From NCBI RefSeq assembly GCF_009720145.1, contig NZ_CP046252.1, forward strand, positions 2,746,001 to 2,810,000: a stretch of 64,000 nucleotides of DNA. The letters are read 5' to 3'. This document shows, one piece after another, positions 50,538-58,701 of this stretch; position 1 is the first letter of the stretch; each line of letters opens with the position of its first letter. The notes under the pieces were generated by a model. The model had not been told where the DNA came from. It did no database searches and saw nothing but the letters and a program-made list of their open reading frames with translations. This stretch comes from Sphingobium sp. CAP-1 (lineage in GTDB: Bacteria > Pseudomonadota > Alphaproteobacteria > Sphingomonadales > Sphingomonadaceae). The translations under genes were made by a program, and so were the position numbers.

Positions 50538-51161
50538 ATGAAGGTCAATGTACAGACCCTCGACGCGCAGGCCGCCGGCGAACTGGAGCTGAATGACGAC
50601 GTGTTCGGCCTTGAGCCGCGCGCCGACATTCTGCACCGCGTCGTCACCTGGCAGCTTGAGAAGCGTCGTGGCACCGCCCGCGGCACCCGTGAGCGTAGCG
50701 ATGTCGCCCGCACCGGCAAGAAGTTCGGCCGTCAGAAGGGTGGCGGCACCGCCCGTCACGGCGATCGCCGCGCCCCGGTGTTCATCGGTGGTGGTAAGGC
50801 GCACGGCGCCCGCGTCCGCGACTTCAACCCCTCGCTGAACAAGAAGGTTCGCGCGCTGGGCCTGAAGATGGCGCTGTCGTCGAAGGTCAAGGCGGGCACG
50901 CTGACGATCATCGACAGCCTGGACGTTGCCGAAGGCAAGACCAAGGCGCTGGTCGCCAGCCTTGCCAAGCTGAACCTGACCAAGGTGCTGTTCATCGACG
51001 GCGACGCCGTGAACGTCAGCTTCGCGAAGGCTTCGGCGAACATCATCGGCGTGGACCTGCTCCCTGCCGTTGGCGCCAATGTCTATGACATCCTGAAGGC
51101 CGATTCGCTGGTGCTGACCCGCGCCGCGGTCGAAAAGCTGGAGGCCCGTTTCAATGGCTAA
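50538..51161 (+). CDS. rplD: 50S ribosomal protein L4
   Basis: The 207-residue protein starts MKVNVQTLDAQAAGELELND. The extended loop that lines the exit tunnel reads RGTRERSDVARTGKKFGRQK with GGGTARHGDRRAPVFIGGGK. In Escherichia coli L4 represses the S10 operon through its leader. Its end overlaps the rplW start by 8 bp. Confidence 0.97.
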   Translation: MKVNVQTLDAQAAGELELNDDVFGLEPRADILHRVVTWQLEKRRGTARGTRERSDVARTGKKFGRQKGGGTARHGDRRAPVFIGGGKAHGARVRDFNPSLNKKVRALGLKMALSSKVKAGTLTIIDSLDVAEGKTKALVASLAKLNLTKVLFIDGDAVNVSFAKASANIIGVDLLPAVGANVYDILKADSLVLTRAAVEKLEARFNG

Positions 51162-51471
51162 AAAAGAAGCCGCGGCCGTCGCCAACCGTCATTATGACGT
51201 GGTTGTCGCCCCGCACATCACCGAGAAGGCGACCCTTCTCTCCGAGAACAACGCGGTGGTCTTTAAGGTCGCCGGCGATGCGACCAAGCCGGAGATCAAG
51301 GCTGCCGTCGAGGCGATCTGGGGTGTCAACGTCAAGAGCGTGAATACGCTGGTGACCAAGGGCAAGACCAAGCGCTGGAAGGGCAAGCCCTACACGCGGT
51401 CGGACGTGAAGAAGGCGATCGTCCGCCTGGCCGATGGCCAGTCGATCGACATCACCGAGGGAGTCCGCTAA
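51154..51471 (+). CDS. rplW: 50S ribosomal protein L23
   Basis: The 105-residue protein starts MAKKEAAAVANRHYDVVVAP. HITEKATLLSENNAVVFKVA, IWGVNVKSVNTLVTKGKTKR and WKGKPYTRSDVKKAIVRLA are family patterns. L23 sits at the tunnel exit and binds trigger factor and SRP. It overlaps rplD by 8 bp and is 1 bp from rplB. Confidence 0.97.
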   Translation: MAKKEAAAVANRHYDVVVAPHITEKATLLSENNAVVFKVAGDATKPEIKAAVEAIWGVNVKSVNTLVTKGKTKRWKGKPYTRSDVKKAIVRLADGQSIDITEGVR

Positions 51472-51472
51472 A

Positions 51473-52309
51473 ATGGCTCTGAAGCATTATAACCCGACCA
51501 GCCCCGCCCAGCGCGGTCTGATCCTGGTCGACAAGTCCAGCCTGCACAAGGGCAAGCCCGTCAAGGCGCTGACCGAAGGCAAGCGCAAGACCGGTGGCCG
51601 CAACAACAAGGGTCATGTGACCTCGCGCGGTATCGGTGGCGGTCACAAGCAGCGTTACCGTATCATCGACTTCAAGCGTCGCTTGTGGGATGTCGAAGGC
51701 ACGGTCGAGCGTCTGGAATATGACCCCAACCGCACCGCCTTCATCGCGCTGGTCAACTATCCCGACGGCACCCAGGCCTATATCCTGGCGCCGCAGCGTC
51801 TGGCCCCCGGTGACAAGGTCATCGCGGGCAAAAAGACCGACGTGAAGCCGGGCAATGCGATGGAACTGGGTCAGATGCCGGTCGGCACGATCATCCACAA
51901 CATCGAGATGAAGCCGGGCAAGGGCGGTCAGCTCTGCCGTTCGGCGGGCACCTATGCCCAGCTCGTCGGTCGCGATCGCGGCATGGTGATGGTCCGCCTG
52001 TCGTCGGGTGAGCAGCGCTATATCCGTTCGGACTGCATGGGCACCATCGGCGCCGTCAGCAACCCGGACAATGGCAACACCAACCTTGCCAAGGCCGGCC
52101 GTAACCGCTGGAACGGCATCCGCCCGCTGACGCGCGGCGTTGCGAAGAACCCGGTCGATCACCCGCATGGTGGTGGTGAAGGCCGGACCTCAGGCGGCCG
52201 TCATCCGGTCACGCCCTGGGGCAAGCCGACCAAGGGTGCGCGCACCCGCCACAACAAGGCGACGGACAAGTTCATCATCCGTAGCCGCCACGCGAAGAAG
52301 AAGAGGTAA
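51473..52309 (+). CDS. rplB: 50S ribosomal protein L2
   Basis: The 278-residue protein starts MALKHYNPTSPAQRGLILVD. The peptidyl-transferase-proximal stretch DHPHGGGEGRTSGGRHPVTP with the conserved histidine is intact, as is GGRNNKGHVTSRGIGGGHKQ. Standard length. rpsS follows after 5 bp. Confidence 0.98.
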   Translation: MALKHYNPTSPAQRGLILVDKSSLHKGKPVKALTEGKRKTGGRNNKGHVTSRGIGGGHKQRYRIIDFKRRLWDVEGTVERLEYDPNRTAFIALVNYPDGTQAYILAPQRLAPGDKVIAGKKTDVKPGNAMELGQMPVGTIIHNIEMKPGKGGQLCRSAGTYAQLVGRDRGMVMVRLSSGEQRYIRSDCMGTIGAVSNPDNGNTNLAKAGRNRWNGIRPLTRGVAKNPVDHPHGGGEGRTSGGRHPVTPWGKPTKGARTRHNKATDKFIIRSRHAKKKR

Positions 52310-52314
52310 GCGAG

Positions 52315-52593
52315 ATGGCTCGTTCCGTCTGGAAAGGTCCGTTCGTGGACCTCAGCCTTCTGAAGAAGGCGGAAACGGCGCAGGACGCCGGTGGCCGTTC
52401 CGGTCCGATCAAGACCTGGTCGCGCCGTTCCACCATCCTGCCGCAGTTCGTTGGCCTGACGTTCAACGTCTATAACGGCCGCAAGCATGTTCCGGTCCTC
52501 GTGAACGAGGAAATGGTGGGTCACAAGCTGGGCGAATTCGCCCCGACCCGCTACTTCCCCGGCCACGCTGCCGACAAGAAGGGCAAGCGCTAA
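52315..52593 (+). CDS. rpsS: 30S ribosomal protein S19
   Basis: The 92-residue protein starts MARSVWKGPFVDLSLLKKAE. TWSRRSTILPQFVGLTFNVY, NGRKHVPVLVNEEMVGHKLG and EFAPTRYFPGHAADKKGKR are canonical. It binds the 30S head with S13. Its stop shares a base with the rplV start (TAATG). Confidence 0.98.
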   Translation: MARSVWKGPFVDLSLLKKAETAQDAGGRSGPIKTWSRRSTILPQFVGLTFNVYNGRKHVPVLVNEEMVGHKLGEFAPTRYFPGHAADKKGKR

Positions 52594-52979
52594 TGAGCAA
52601 GGACAAGGCTCCCCGTCGCGTCGCCGACAATGAGGCGCTGGCCGTTGGCACGCAGATCCGTGGTTCGGCCCAGAAGCTGAACCTGGTCGCCACGCTCATC
52701 CGCGGCCGCAAGGTCGAGGACGCGCTGAACATCCTCGCCTTCTCGAAGAAGGCGATGGCGGTCGACGTGCGCAAGGTGCTGGCTTCGGCCATCGCCAATG
52801 CGGAAAACAACCACAATCTGGATGTCGACGCTCTGGTCGTCGCGGAAGCATCGGTGGGCAAGAGCTTCACCCTGAAGCGCTTCCACGCTCGCGGCCGCGG
52901 CAAGTCGACCCGGATCCTGAAGCCCTTCAGCCGCGTGCGCATCGTCGTGCGTGAAGCAGCCGAAGAAGCGGAGGCGTAA
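52593..52979 (+). CDS. rplV: 50S ribosomal protein L22
   Basis: The 128-residue protein has QIRGSAQKLNLVATLIRGRK, then SAIANAENNHNLDVDALVVA and the tunnel-lining hairpin KRFHARGRGKSTRILKPFSR. Mutations in this hairpin can give macrolide resistance; none of the usual ones is evident. Translationally coupled to rpsS; rpsC starts 4 bp after it. Confidence 0.97.
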   Translation: MSKDKAPRRVADNEALAVGTQIRGSAQKLNLVATLIRGRKVEDALNILAFSKKAMAVDVRKVLASAIANAENNHNLDVDALVVAEASVGKSFTLKRFHARGRGKSTRILKPFSRVRIVVREAAEEAEA

Positions 52980-52983
52980 GCAC

Positions 52984-53679
52984 ATGGGTCACAAGAGCAA
53001 TCCGATCGGTCTGCGCCTGCAGATCAACCGCACCTGGGACAGCCGCTGGTTCGCCGAAGGCGCGGACTATGGCCGTCTGCTGCTGGAAGATCTCAAGATC
53101 CGCCAGTATATCATGAAGAACCTGCCGCAGGCCGCGATCTCCAAGGTCGTGATCGAGCGTCCGGCCAAGCTGTGCCGCGTGTCGATCTACGCTGCCCGTC
53201 CCGGTGTCATCATCGGCAAGAAGGGCGCGGACATCGAGAAGCTGCGCAAGAAGCTGGGCAGCCTGACCTCTTCGGATGTCAGCCTGAACATCGTCGAAAT
53301 CCGCAAGCCGGAAATCGATTCCAAGCTCGTCGCGCAGGGCATCGCCGATCAGCTGGAACGCCGTGTCGCCTTCCGTCGCGCCATGAAGCGCGCGGTGCAG
53401 TCGGCCCTGCGTCTGGGCGCCGAAGGCATCAAGATCACCTGCGGCGGCCGTCTGGGCGGCGCGGAGATCGCGCGTGTCGAATGGTATCGCGAAGGCCGCG
53501 TTCCGCTGCACACGCTGCGTGCGAACGTCGACTATGCCGAAGCCACGGCGCATACCGCCTATGGCGTGTGCGGCATCAAGGTCTGGATCTTCAAGGGCGA
53601 GATTCTCGGCCATGATCCGTTCGCGACCGACCGGCTGATGCTGGAGGCTCAGACCTCCGGCGTGCGCCCGGCGCGCTGA
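52984..53679 (+). CDS. rpsC: 30S ribosomal protein S3
   Basis: The 231-residue protein starts MGHKSNPIGLRLQINRTWDS. The KH domain has ARPGVIIGKKGADIEKLRKK, and the C-terminal domain has GIKITCGGRLGGAEIARVEW and HTAYGVCGIKVWIFKGEIL. It helps the ribosome unwind mRNA. Length is standard; 21 bp to rplP. Confidence 0.98.
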   Translation: MGHKSNPIGLRLQINRTWDSRWFAEGADYGRLLLEDLKIRQYIMKNLPQAAISKVVIERPAKLCRVSIYAARPGVIIGKKGADIEKLRKKLGSLTSSDVSLNIVEIRKPEIDSKLVAQGIADQLERRVAFRRAMKRAVQSALRLGAEGIKITCGGRLGGAEIARVEWYREGRVPLHTLRANVDYAEATAHTAYGVCGIKVWIFKGEILGHDPFATDRLMLEAQTSGVRPAR

Positions 53680-53700
53680 GAATAAGGTAGGTATAGCGTC

Positions 53701-54132
53701 ATGCTGCAACCGAAGAAAATGAAGTTCCGCAAGGCCTTCAAGGGCCGGATCAAGGGCGACGCCAAGGGCGGTTCGGCTTTGAATTTCGGCTCCTATGGCC
53801 TGAAGGCTCTGGAACCCGAACGCGTCACCGCGCGCCAGATCGAAGCGGCCCGCCGCGCGATCACCCGCCACATCCGCCGTCAGGGCCGTTTGTGGATCCG
53901 CGTATTCCCCGACGTGCCGGTTTCCAAGAAGCCTGCCGAAGTCCGTCAGGGTAAGGGTAAGGGTTCGGTCGAATATTGGGCTGCTCGCGTCAAGCCGGGC
54001 CGCATCCTGTTCGAACTGGACGGCGTGCCCGGTCCGCTCGCAGCAGAGGCCTTCTCGCGCGCCGCGATGAAGCTGCCCATCAAGACGAAGGTCGTTGCCC
54101 GCCTCGGCGACACCTCGCACCTGGAGGGTTAA
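53701..54132 (+). CDS. rplP: 50S ribosomal protein L16
   Basis: The 143-residue protein starts MLQPKKMKFRKAFKGRIKGD. ITRHIRRQGRLWIRVFPDVP, KPAEVRQGKGKGSVEYWAAR and GRILFELDGVPGPLAAEAFS are diagnostic. The Arg of QGKGKG precedes the tRNA-contacting loop. It lies 3 bp before rpmC. Confidence 0.98.
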   Translation: MLQPKKMKFRKAFKGRIKGDAKGGSALNFGSYGLKALEPERVTARQIEAARRAITRHIRRQGRLWIRVFPDVPVSKKPAEVRQGKGKGSVEYWAARVKPGRILFELDGVPGPLAAEAFSRAAMKLPIKTKVVARLGDTSHLEG

Positions 54133-54135
54133 GCC

Positions 54136-54339
54136 GTGGCGAACGTCGCAGACCTCAAGACCAAGACGGACGACGAACTGTCGACCGAACTCAACAACCT
54201 GAAGCGCGAGCAGTTCAATCTGCGTTTCCAGGCGGCCACCAACCAGCTCGAAAAGCCGAGCCGGGTTCGTGAAGTTCGCCGTTCGATCGCGCAGATCAAG
54301 ACCCTGCAGTCCGAGCGTTCGCGCTCGGTCGCGAAGTAA
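54136..54339 (+). CDS. rpmC: 50S ribosomal protein L29
   Basis: The 67-residue protein starts at GTG 54136 and reads MANVADLKTKTDDELSTELN. The two-helix family pattern LKREQFNLRFQAATNQLEKP and REVRRSIAQIKTL is present. It sits near the tunnel exit beside L23. The GTG start is supported by tight spacing to rplP. Confidence 0.97.
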   Translation: MANVADLKTKTDDELSTELNNLKREQFNLRFQAATNQLEKPSRVREVRRSIAQIKTLQSERSRSVAK

Positions 54340-54351
54340 AGGAAACACACG

Positions 54352-54615
54352 ATGCCCAAGCGCGTGCTGACGGGAACGGTGGTTTCCGACAAGACCGACA
54401 AGACGGTGGTGGTTCGTGTAGAGCGCAAGGTTAAGCACGCGCTCTACGGCAAGATCATCCGCCGTTCGAAGAAATATCATGCCCATGACGAGGGCAATGT
54501 CTACAAGGAAGGCGAAACGGTCCGCATCGAGGAGACCGCGCCGATTTCCAAGCTCAAGACCTGGAAGGTCATCGAGCGCGTGGACACCCACAAGTCGCCG
54601 GAGACGGCGGCCTGA
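54352..54615 (+). CDS. rpsQ: 30S ribosomal protein S17
   Basis: The 87-residue OB-fold protein starts MPKRVLTGTVVSDKTDKTVV. VRVERKVKHALYGKIIRRSK and EGETVRIEETAPISKLKTWK are canonical. Last gene before a 175-bp structured spacer that separates it from rplN. Confidence 0.97.
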   Translation: MPKRVLTGTVVSDKTDKTVVVRVERKVKHALYGKIIRRSKKYHAHDEGNVYKEGETVRIEETAPISKLKTWKVIERVDTHKSPETAA

Positions 54616-54627
54616 GGGAGGCTCGCT

Positions 54628-54714
54628 GAGCCTTTGAATAAAATCGCGGCGCGGGGCTGGCCTTTTCCTCAAGGAAAGGGTACAGGCCCGCGCTTCGCGT
54701 AGAACCAAAGGCTC
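54628..54714 (+). promoter_or_regulatory. long RNA hairpin between rpsQ and rplN
   Basis: GAGCCTTTG (54628-54636) pairs with CAAAGGCTC (54706-54714). Inside, GCGCGGG pairs with CCCGCGC, and CCTTTTCC with GGAAAGGG around a TCAA loop. All three helices nest into one long stem in a gap that has no gene and is usually short. It may be a binding site for a ribosomal protein or a processing site between the S10 and spc parts. Confidence 0.6.
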
Positions 54715-54790
54715 GCATGAGTCTCTAGGCAGATGAATTCGGAACCGCCGGGAATTGCCCCGGTAGGCCAAATAAGAAGGAACCGGATCT

Positions 54791-55159
54791 ATGATCCAGA
54801 TGCAATCCAATCTTGACGTTGCTGACAACAGCGGCGCCAAGCGCGTCCAGTGCATCAAGGTGCTGGGCGGGTCGAAGCGTCGCTTCGCCGGCGTGGGCGA
54901 CATCATCGTCGTCTCGATCAAGGAAGCCGCTCCGCGCGGCAAGGTGAAGAAGGGTGACGTGCATCGTGCCGTCATCGTGCGCACCGCCAAGGACGTGCGT
55001 CGCGCTGATGGCAGCGTGATTCGCTTCGACGGCAATGCCGCTGTGCTGATCAACAAGAACGAGGAGCCGATCGGCACCCGTATCTTTGGCCCGGTCGTTC
55101 GCGAACTGCGCGCCAAGAAGCACATGAAGATCATCTCGCTTGCGCCTGAGGTGCTGTAA
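54791..55159 (+). CDS. rplN: 50S ribosomal protein L14
   Basis: The 122-residue protein starts MIQMQSNLDVADNSGAKRVQ. CIKVLGGSKRRFAGVGDIIV and NEEPIGTRIFGPVVRELRAK are the L14 signature. RsfS, also in this window, docks on L14 to block subunit joining. It overlaps rplX by 1 bp. Confidence 0.98.
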   Translation: MIQMQSNLDVADNSGAKRVQCIKVLGGSKRRFAGVGDIIVVSIKEAAPRGKVKKGDVHRAVIVRTAKDVRRADGSVIRFDGNAAVLINKNEEPIGTRIFGPVVRELRAKKHMKIISLAPEVL

Positions 55160-55470
55160 TGAGCGCTGCCAAGATCAAGAAGGGCGACAAGATCGTCGTC
55201 CTGGCCGGCAAGGACAAGGGCCGCACCGGCGCTGTCCTCCAGGTGATGCCGAAGGAGGATAAAGTCCTCGTTGAAGGCATCAACGTCCATGCGCGTCATC
55301 GCAAGCCCGATCAGGCCAACCCGCAGGGTGGCATCGATCGCAAGCCCGCGCCGATGCACATTTCGAACGTCGCTGTCGCCGACAAGGATGGCAAGCCGAC
55401 CCGCGTCCGTTTCGAGGACCGCGACGGCAAGAAGGTCCGCGTCGCCGTCAAGTCCGGTGAGGTGCTGTAA
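55159..55470 (+). CDS. rplX: 50S ribosomal protein L24
   Basis: The 103-residue KOW-domain protein has KIKKGDKIVVLAGKDKGRTG at its start, then VEGINVHARHRKPDQANPQG and ADKDGKPTRVRFEDRDGKKV. It starts 50S assembly near the 5' end of 23S rRNA. Coupled by 1-bp overlaps to rplN and rplE. Confidence 0.97.
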   Translation: MSAAKIKKGDKIVVLAGKDKGRTGAVLQVMPKEDKVLVEGINVHARHRKPDQANPQGGIDRKPAPMHISNVAVADKDGKPTRVRFEDRDGKKVRVAVKSGEVL

Positions 55471-56042
55471 TGAGCGACAAGTACACCCCGCGCTCGAAGG
55501 CGCAATATGACGCCGAAATCGCCAAGGCGATGACCGAGAAGTTCGGTTACAAGAACGTCATGGAAATCCCCAAGATCGAGAAGATCGTGCTCAACATGGG
55601 CGTGGGCGAAGCGACCCAGGACAAGAAGAAGGTCACGCAGGCCGCCGAGGAAATGGAGCTGATCGCCGGTCAGAAGCCGGTCATCACCAAGGCTCGCAAG
55701 TCCATCGCGCAGTTCAAGCTGCGTGAAGGGATGCCGATCGGCGCCAAGGTCACGCTGCGCCGCGAGCGCATGTATGAATTCCTGGACCGTCTGATCAACA
55801 TCGCCCTGCCGCGCGTTCGCGACTTTCGTGGTCTGAACCCCAAGAGCTTCGATGGTCGTGGCAACTATGCCTTCGGCATCAAGGAGCAGTTGATTTTCCC
55901 GGAAATCAGCTACGACAAGATCGACAAGGTTCGTGGCATGGACATCATCGTGACCACCACGGCGAAGACGGACGATGAAGCGCGCGAACTGCTGCGCCTC
56001 TTCGGCTTCCCCTTCCCGATCGAAGAGAAGCAGGCGGCCTAA
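55470..56042 (+). CDS. rplE: 50S ribosomal protein L5
   Basis: The 190-residue protein contains NVMEIPKIEKIVLNMGVGEA, GQKPVITKARKSIAQFKLRE and GNYAFGIKEQLIFPEISYDK. It binds 5S rRNA and contacts the P-site tRNA. Length is slightly above the usual 180 because of an N-terminal extension (MSDKYTPRSKAQYDAEIAKA). Confidence 0.98.
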   Translation: MSDKYTPRSKAQYDAEIAKAMTEKFGYKNVMEIPKIEKIVLNMGVGEATQDKKKVTQAAEEMELIAGQKPVITKARKSIAQFKLREGMPIGAKVTLRRERMYEFLDRLINIALPRVRDFRGLNPKSFDGRGNYAFGIKEQLIFPEISYDKIDKVRGMDIIVTTTAKTDDEARELLRLFGFPFPIEEKQAA

Positions 56043-56093
56043 GCGGCCCCGCTTCTCTCCCAAACGCTTAAGCTAAGGAAGAGAACTTAAGTC

Positions 56094-56399
56094 ATGGCGA
56101 AACTGAGTTCGATCAACAAGAACGAGCGCCGCAAGAAGCTGGTGAAGAAATATGCCGGCCGTTATGCGAAGCTCAAGGCGATCGCGAATGATACCGCGGC
56201 CGATGACAGCGATCGTCTGATCGCGCGTCTGAAGATGGCGGAGATCCCCCGCAACGGCAATCCGACCCGCGTTCGGAACCGCTGCGAACTGACGGGGCGT
56301 CCCCGCGCTTATTACCGCAAATTCCGCCTCTGCCGCGTGCAGCTGCGTGATCTGGCCAACAAGGGCCTGATCCCCGGCGTCACCAAGTCGAGCTGGTAA
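56094..56399 (+). CDS. rpsN: 30S ribosomal protein S14 (zinc-free type)
   Basis: The 101-residue protein starts MAKLSSINKNERRKKLVKKY and ends RDLANKGLIPGVTKSSW. It contains RCELTGRPRAYYRKFRLCRV but lacks the paired CxxC zinc fingers, so it is the long, zinc-free form. A 51-bp gap separates it from rplE. Confidence 0.97.
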   Translation: MAKLSSINKNERRKKLVKKYAGRYAKLKAIANDTAADDSDRLIARLKMAEIPRNGNPTRVRNRCELTGRPRAYYRKFRLCRVQLRDLANKGLIPGVTKSSW

Positions 56400-56411
56400 G
56401 GATCATTTGAG

Positions 56412-56807
56412 ATGGCATTGACCGATCCCCTGGGTGATATGCTCACCCGCATCCGCAACGGGCAGCAGGCGAAGAAGGACAGCGTGATGTCCCCCGCTTC
56501 CAAGCTGCGCGCCCGCGTGCTCGACGTGTTGCAGCGTGAAGGCTACATTCGTGGCTATTCCGAAGAACTGCTGGGCAACCATCCCGGCCTGCGCATCGAG
56601 CTGAAATATTTCGAGGGCCAGCCGGCGATCAAGCATGTCGCCCGCGTGTCCAAGCCTGGCCGCCGCGTCTATTCGGGTTCCAAGGAACTGCCGGTGGTGC
56701 GCAACGGCCTGGGCATCACCATTGTCTCGACGCCCCGCGGCGTTCTGTCCGACGCCGAAGCGCGTGAGCAGAATGTCGGCGGCGAAGTGCTGGCGGAGGT
56801 GTTCTGA
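56412..56807 (+). CDS. rpsH: 30S ribosomal protein S8
   Basis: The 131-residue protein starts MALTDPLGDMLTRIRNGQQA. KPGRRVYSGSKELPVVRNGL and GITIVSTPRGVLSDAEAREQ are the C-terminal RNA-binding signature. In Escherichia coli S8 represses the spc operon. It overlaps rplF by 1 bp. Confidence 0.98.
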   Translation: MALTDPLGDMLTRIRNGQQAKKDSVMSPASKLRARVLDVLQREGYIRGYSEELLGNHPGLRIELKYFEGQPAIKHVARVSKPGRRVYSGSKELPVVRNGLGITIVSTPRGVLSDAEAREQNVGGEVLAEVF

Positions 56808-57340
56808 TGAGCCGTACTGGTAAGAAGCCGGTTGCCGTCCCCGCGGGCGTCACTGCGGCCATCGCCGACGGTCAGTTGTCGGTGAAGGGGCCGAAGGGCA
56901 CCCTGTCGCTGCCGCTGGCCGACGAAGTCACCTACAGCGTCGAGGACGGCGTGATCGCGGTGAAGCCTGCCAACGACACCAAGCGCGCTCGCGCGTTCTG
57001 GGGTATGCAGCGCACCCTGATCGCCAACCTGATTACCGGCGTGACCGAGGGCTTCTCGAAGAAGCTGCTCATCACCGGTGTCGGTTATCGCGCCAACTCG
57101 CAGGGCAAGACCCTGAAGTTGCAGCTCGGCTATTCGCACGATGTCGATTTCGAAATCCCGGAAGGCATCGAGATCAAGACCCCGGATAACACCACGGTCG
57201 AGATCAGCGGCATCGACAAGCAGAAGGTGGGTCAGGTTGCCGCCGAGATCCGCCGCTGGCGCAAGCCCGAACCCTATAAGGGCAAGGGTATCAAATACGC
57301 CGGCGAGTTCATCTTCCGCAAGGAAGGGAAGAAGAAGTAA
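56807..57340 (+). CDS. rplF: 50S ribosomal protein L6
   Basis: The 177-residue protein starts MSRTGKKPVAVPAGVTAAIA. GPKGTLSLPLAD, GFSKKLLITGVGYRANSQGK and the end RWRKPEPYKGKGIKYAGEFI are canonical. It lies near the factor-binding site. rplR follows after 1 bp. Confidence 0.98.
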   Translation: MSRTGKKPVAVPAGVTAAIADGQLSVKGPKGTLSLPLADEVTYSVEDGVIAVKPANDTKRARAFWGMQRTLIANLITGVTEGFSKKLLITGVGYRANSQGKTLKLQLGYSHDVDFEIPEGIEIKTPDNTTVEISGIDKQKVGQVAAEIRRWRKPEPYKGKGIKYAGEFIFRKEGKKK

Positions 57341-57341
57341 G

Positions 57342-57707
57342 ATGGCAAAGCTTTCCCTCTTCGCGCGGCGTCGTCGCCGCGTTCGCACCGCGCTCAAGGC
57401 TGTATCGGGTCACAAGCCCCGCCTTAGCGTCCATCGTTCGGGCCAGCACATCTACGCCCAGGTCATCGACGACGTTGCCGGCAAGACCGTCGCCGCCGCT
57501 TCGACCCTGGACAAGGATGTGGGTTCGAAGGCTCTGGGCAAGACCGGCGCCTCTGCCGAAGCCGCTGCCGATGTCGGCAAGCGCGTCGCCGCTGCTGCGA
57601 CCGCCGCCGGTGTCACCAAGGTCGTGTTCGACCGTGGTGGCTTCCTGTTCCATGGCCGCGTCAAGGCGCTGGCCGATGCCGCCCGTGAAGGCGGGCTGGA
57701 GTTCTGA
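57342..57707 (+). CDS. rplR: 50S ribosomal protein L18
   Basis: The 121-residue 5S rRNA-binding protein starts MAKLSLFARRRRRVRTALKA. KPRLSVHRSGQHIYAQVIDD and VVFDRGGFLFHGRVKALADA are diagnostic. The start at 57342 is immediately after the rplF stop; rpsE begins 2 bp after its end. Confidence 0.97.
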   Translation: MAKLSLFARRRRRVRTALKAVSGHKPRLSVHRSGQHIYAQVIDDVAGKTVAAASTLDKDVGSKALGKTGASAEAAADVGKRVAAAATAAGVTKVVFDRGGFLFHGRVKALADAAREGGLEF

Positions 57708-57709
57708 TC

Positions 57710-58429
57710 ATGGCTGACGAAAACACCAATGAAGTCGTCGCGCCCGTCGAGGGCGCCGAGGCTGCACCGACCGAAGGTCGTGGTCCCGGCCGTGGCCGTG
57801 GCAATCGTGGCGGTGGCGACCGCAATCGTGGCGAGCGTGGCGGCCGTGGCCGTCGCGACGACCGTCGCGGTGGCAACCGTGACGAGGAGCAGGGCGAGGA
57901 GCTGATCGAGAAGCTGGTTCACATCAACCGCGTCTCCAAGACCGTCAAGGGCGGCAAGCGCTTCGGTTTCGCTGCTCTGGTCGTCGTCGGCGACGGCAAG
58001 GGTCGTGCGGGCTTCGGCCATGGCAAGGCGCGCGAAGTGCCTGAAGCCATCAGCAAGGCGACCGCCGCCGCCAAGAAGGCGATGGTCCGCGTTCCGCTGA
58101 AGGAAGGCCGCACCCTGCATCATGACGGCCTGGGCCATTTCGGCGCCGGCAAGGTGACCGTCCGTTCGGCCCCGGCCGGCACGGGCATCATCGCCGGTGG
58201 TCCGATGCGCGCCGTGTTCGAAAGCCTCGGCGTCGCTGACGTTGTGACCAAGTCGAACGGCACGTCGAACCCCTATAACATGATCCGTGCGACCTTCGCG
58301 GCGCTGGGCGAACAGACCAGCCCCAAGTCGGTGGCGCAGCGTCGTGGCAAGAAGGTCGCCGACCTTCTGCGTCGCGGTGGCGCCTCGGCCGATGTCGCGC
58401 AGGCTGACGCCGAAGCGATTGCGGAGTAA
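57710..58429 (+). CDS. rpsE: 30S ribosomal protein S5 with RG-rich N-terminal extension
   Basis: The 239-residue protein is about 70 residues longer than Escherichia coli S5. Residues 1-60 are an acidic start (MADENTNEVVAPVEGAEAAP) and an Arg/Gly/Asp-rich stretch (GPGRGRGNRGGGDRNRGERG and more). The S5 body begins near LIEKLVHINRVSKTVKGGKR and includes GFGHGKAREVPEAISKATAA. Similar tails occur in sphingomonads; it may be disordered and bind RNA. Confidence 0.97.
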   Translation: MADENTNEVVAPVEGAEAAPTEGRGPGRGRGNRGGGDRNRGERGGRGRRDDRRGGNRDEEQGEELIEKLVHINRVSKTVKGGKRFGFAALVVVGDGKGRAGFGHGKAREVPEAISKATAAAKKAMVRVPLKEGRTLHHDGLGHFGAGKVTVRSAPAGTGIIAGGPMRAVFESLGVADVVTKSNGTSNPYNMIRATFAALGEQTSPKSVAQRRGKKVADLLRRGGASADVAQADAEAIAE

Positions 58430-58434
58430 CTGAT

Positions 58435-58614
58435 ATGGCGAAGATCAAGATCAAGCAGATCGGTTCGCCGATCCGTCGCCCCGAAGCCCAGAAGAAAATT
58501 CTGATCGGCCTGGGCCTTGGCAAGATGCACCGCGTGGTCGAGCTGGAGGACACCGCGGAAGTGCGCGGCGCCATCGCCAAGCTGCCCCACATGGTGGCCG
58601 TGGTCGAAGGCTGA
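58435..58614 (+). CDS. rpmD: 50S ribosomal protein L30
   Basis: The 59-residue protein starts MAKIKIKQIGSPIRRPEAQK, then KILIGLGLGKMHRVVELEDT and PHMVAVVEG. Signature and length are those of bacterial L30. It starts 5 bp after rpsE. An intrinsic terminator follows 27 bp after its stop. Confidence 0.97.
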   Translation: MAKIKIKQIGSPIRRPEAQKKILIGLGLGKMHRVVELEDTAEVRGAIAKLPHMVAVVEG

Positions 58615-58641
58615 GCCGTTCGATCCATCGATAGAAAGCGG

Positions 58642-58671
58642 AAGAGGGGGAAACCCCTCTTTCGTTTTTTT
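58642..58671 (+). terminator. intrinsic terminator inside the spc operon (rpmD-rplO)
   Basis: AAGAGGGG (58642-58649) pairs with CCCCTCTT (58654-58661) around a GAAA loop. TCG and a run of seven T follow (58664-58670). All elements of an intrinsic terminator are present, although rplO and secY lie downstream on the same strand. Confidence 0.75.
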
Positions 58672-58701
58672 CAGGGGCGCGCTATGGGCGCGCTTCTGCC
58701 G

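Noticed and set aside
52927..55359. Minus-strand frame of 810 codons across six ribosomal protein genes
   Set aside because: It is antisense to rpsC, rplP, rpmC, rpsQ, rplN and rplX, and is a composition effect.
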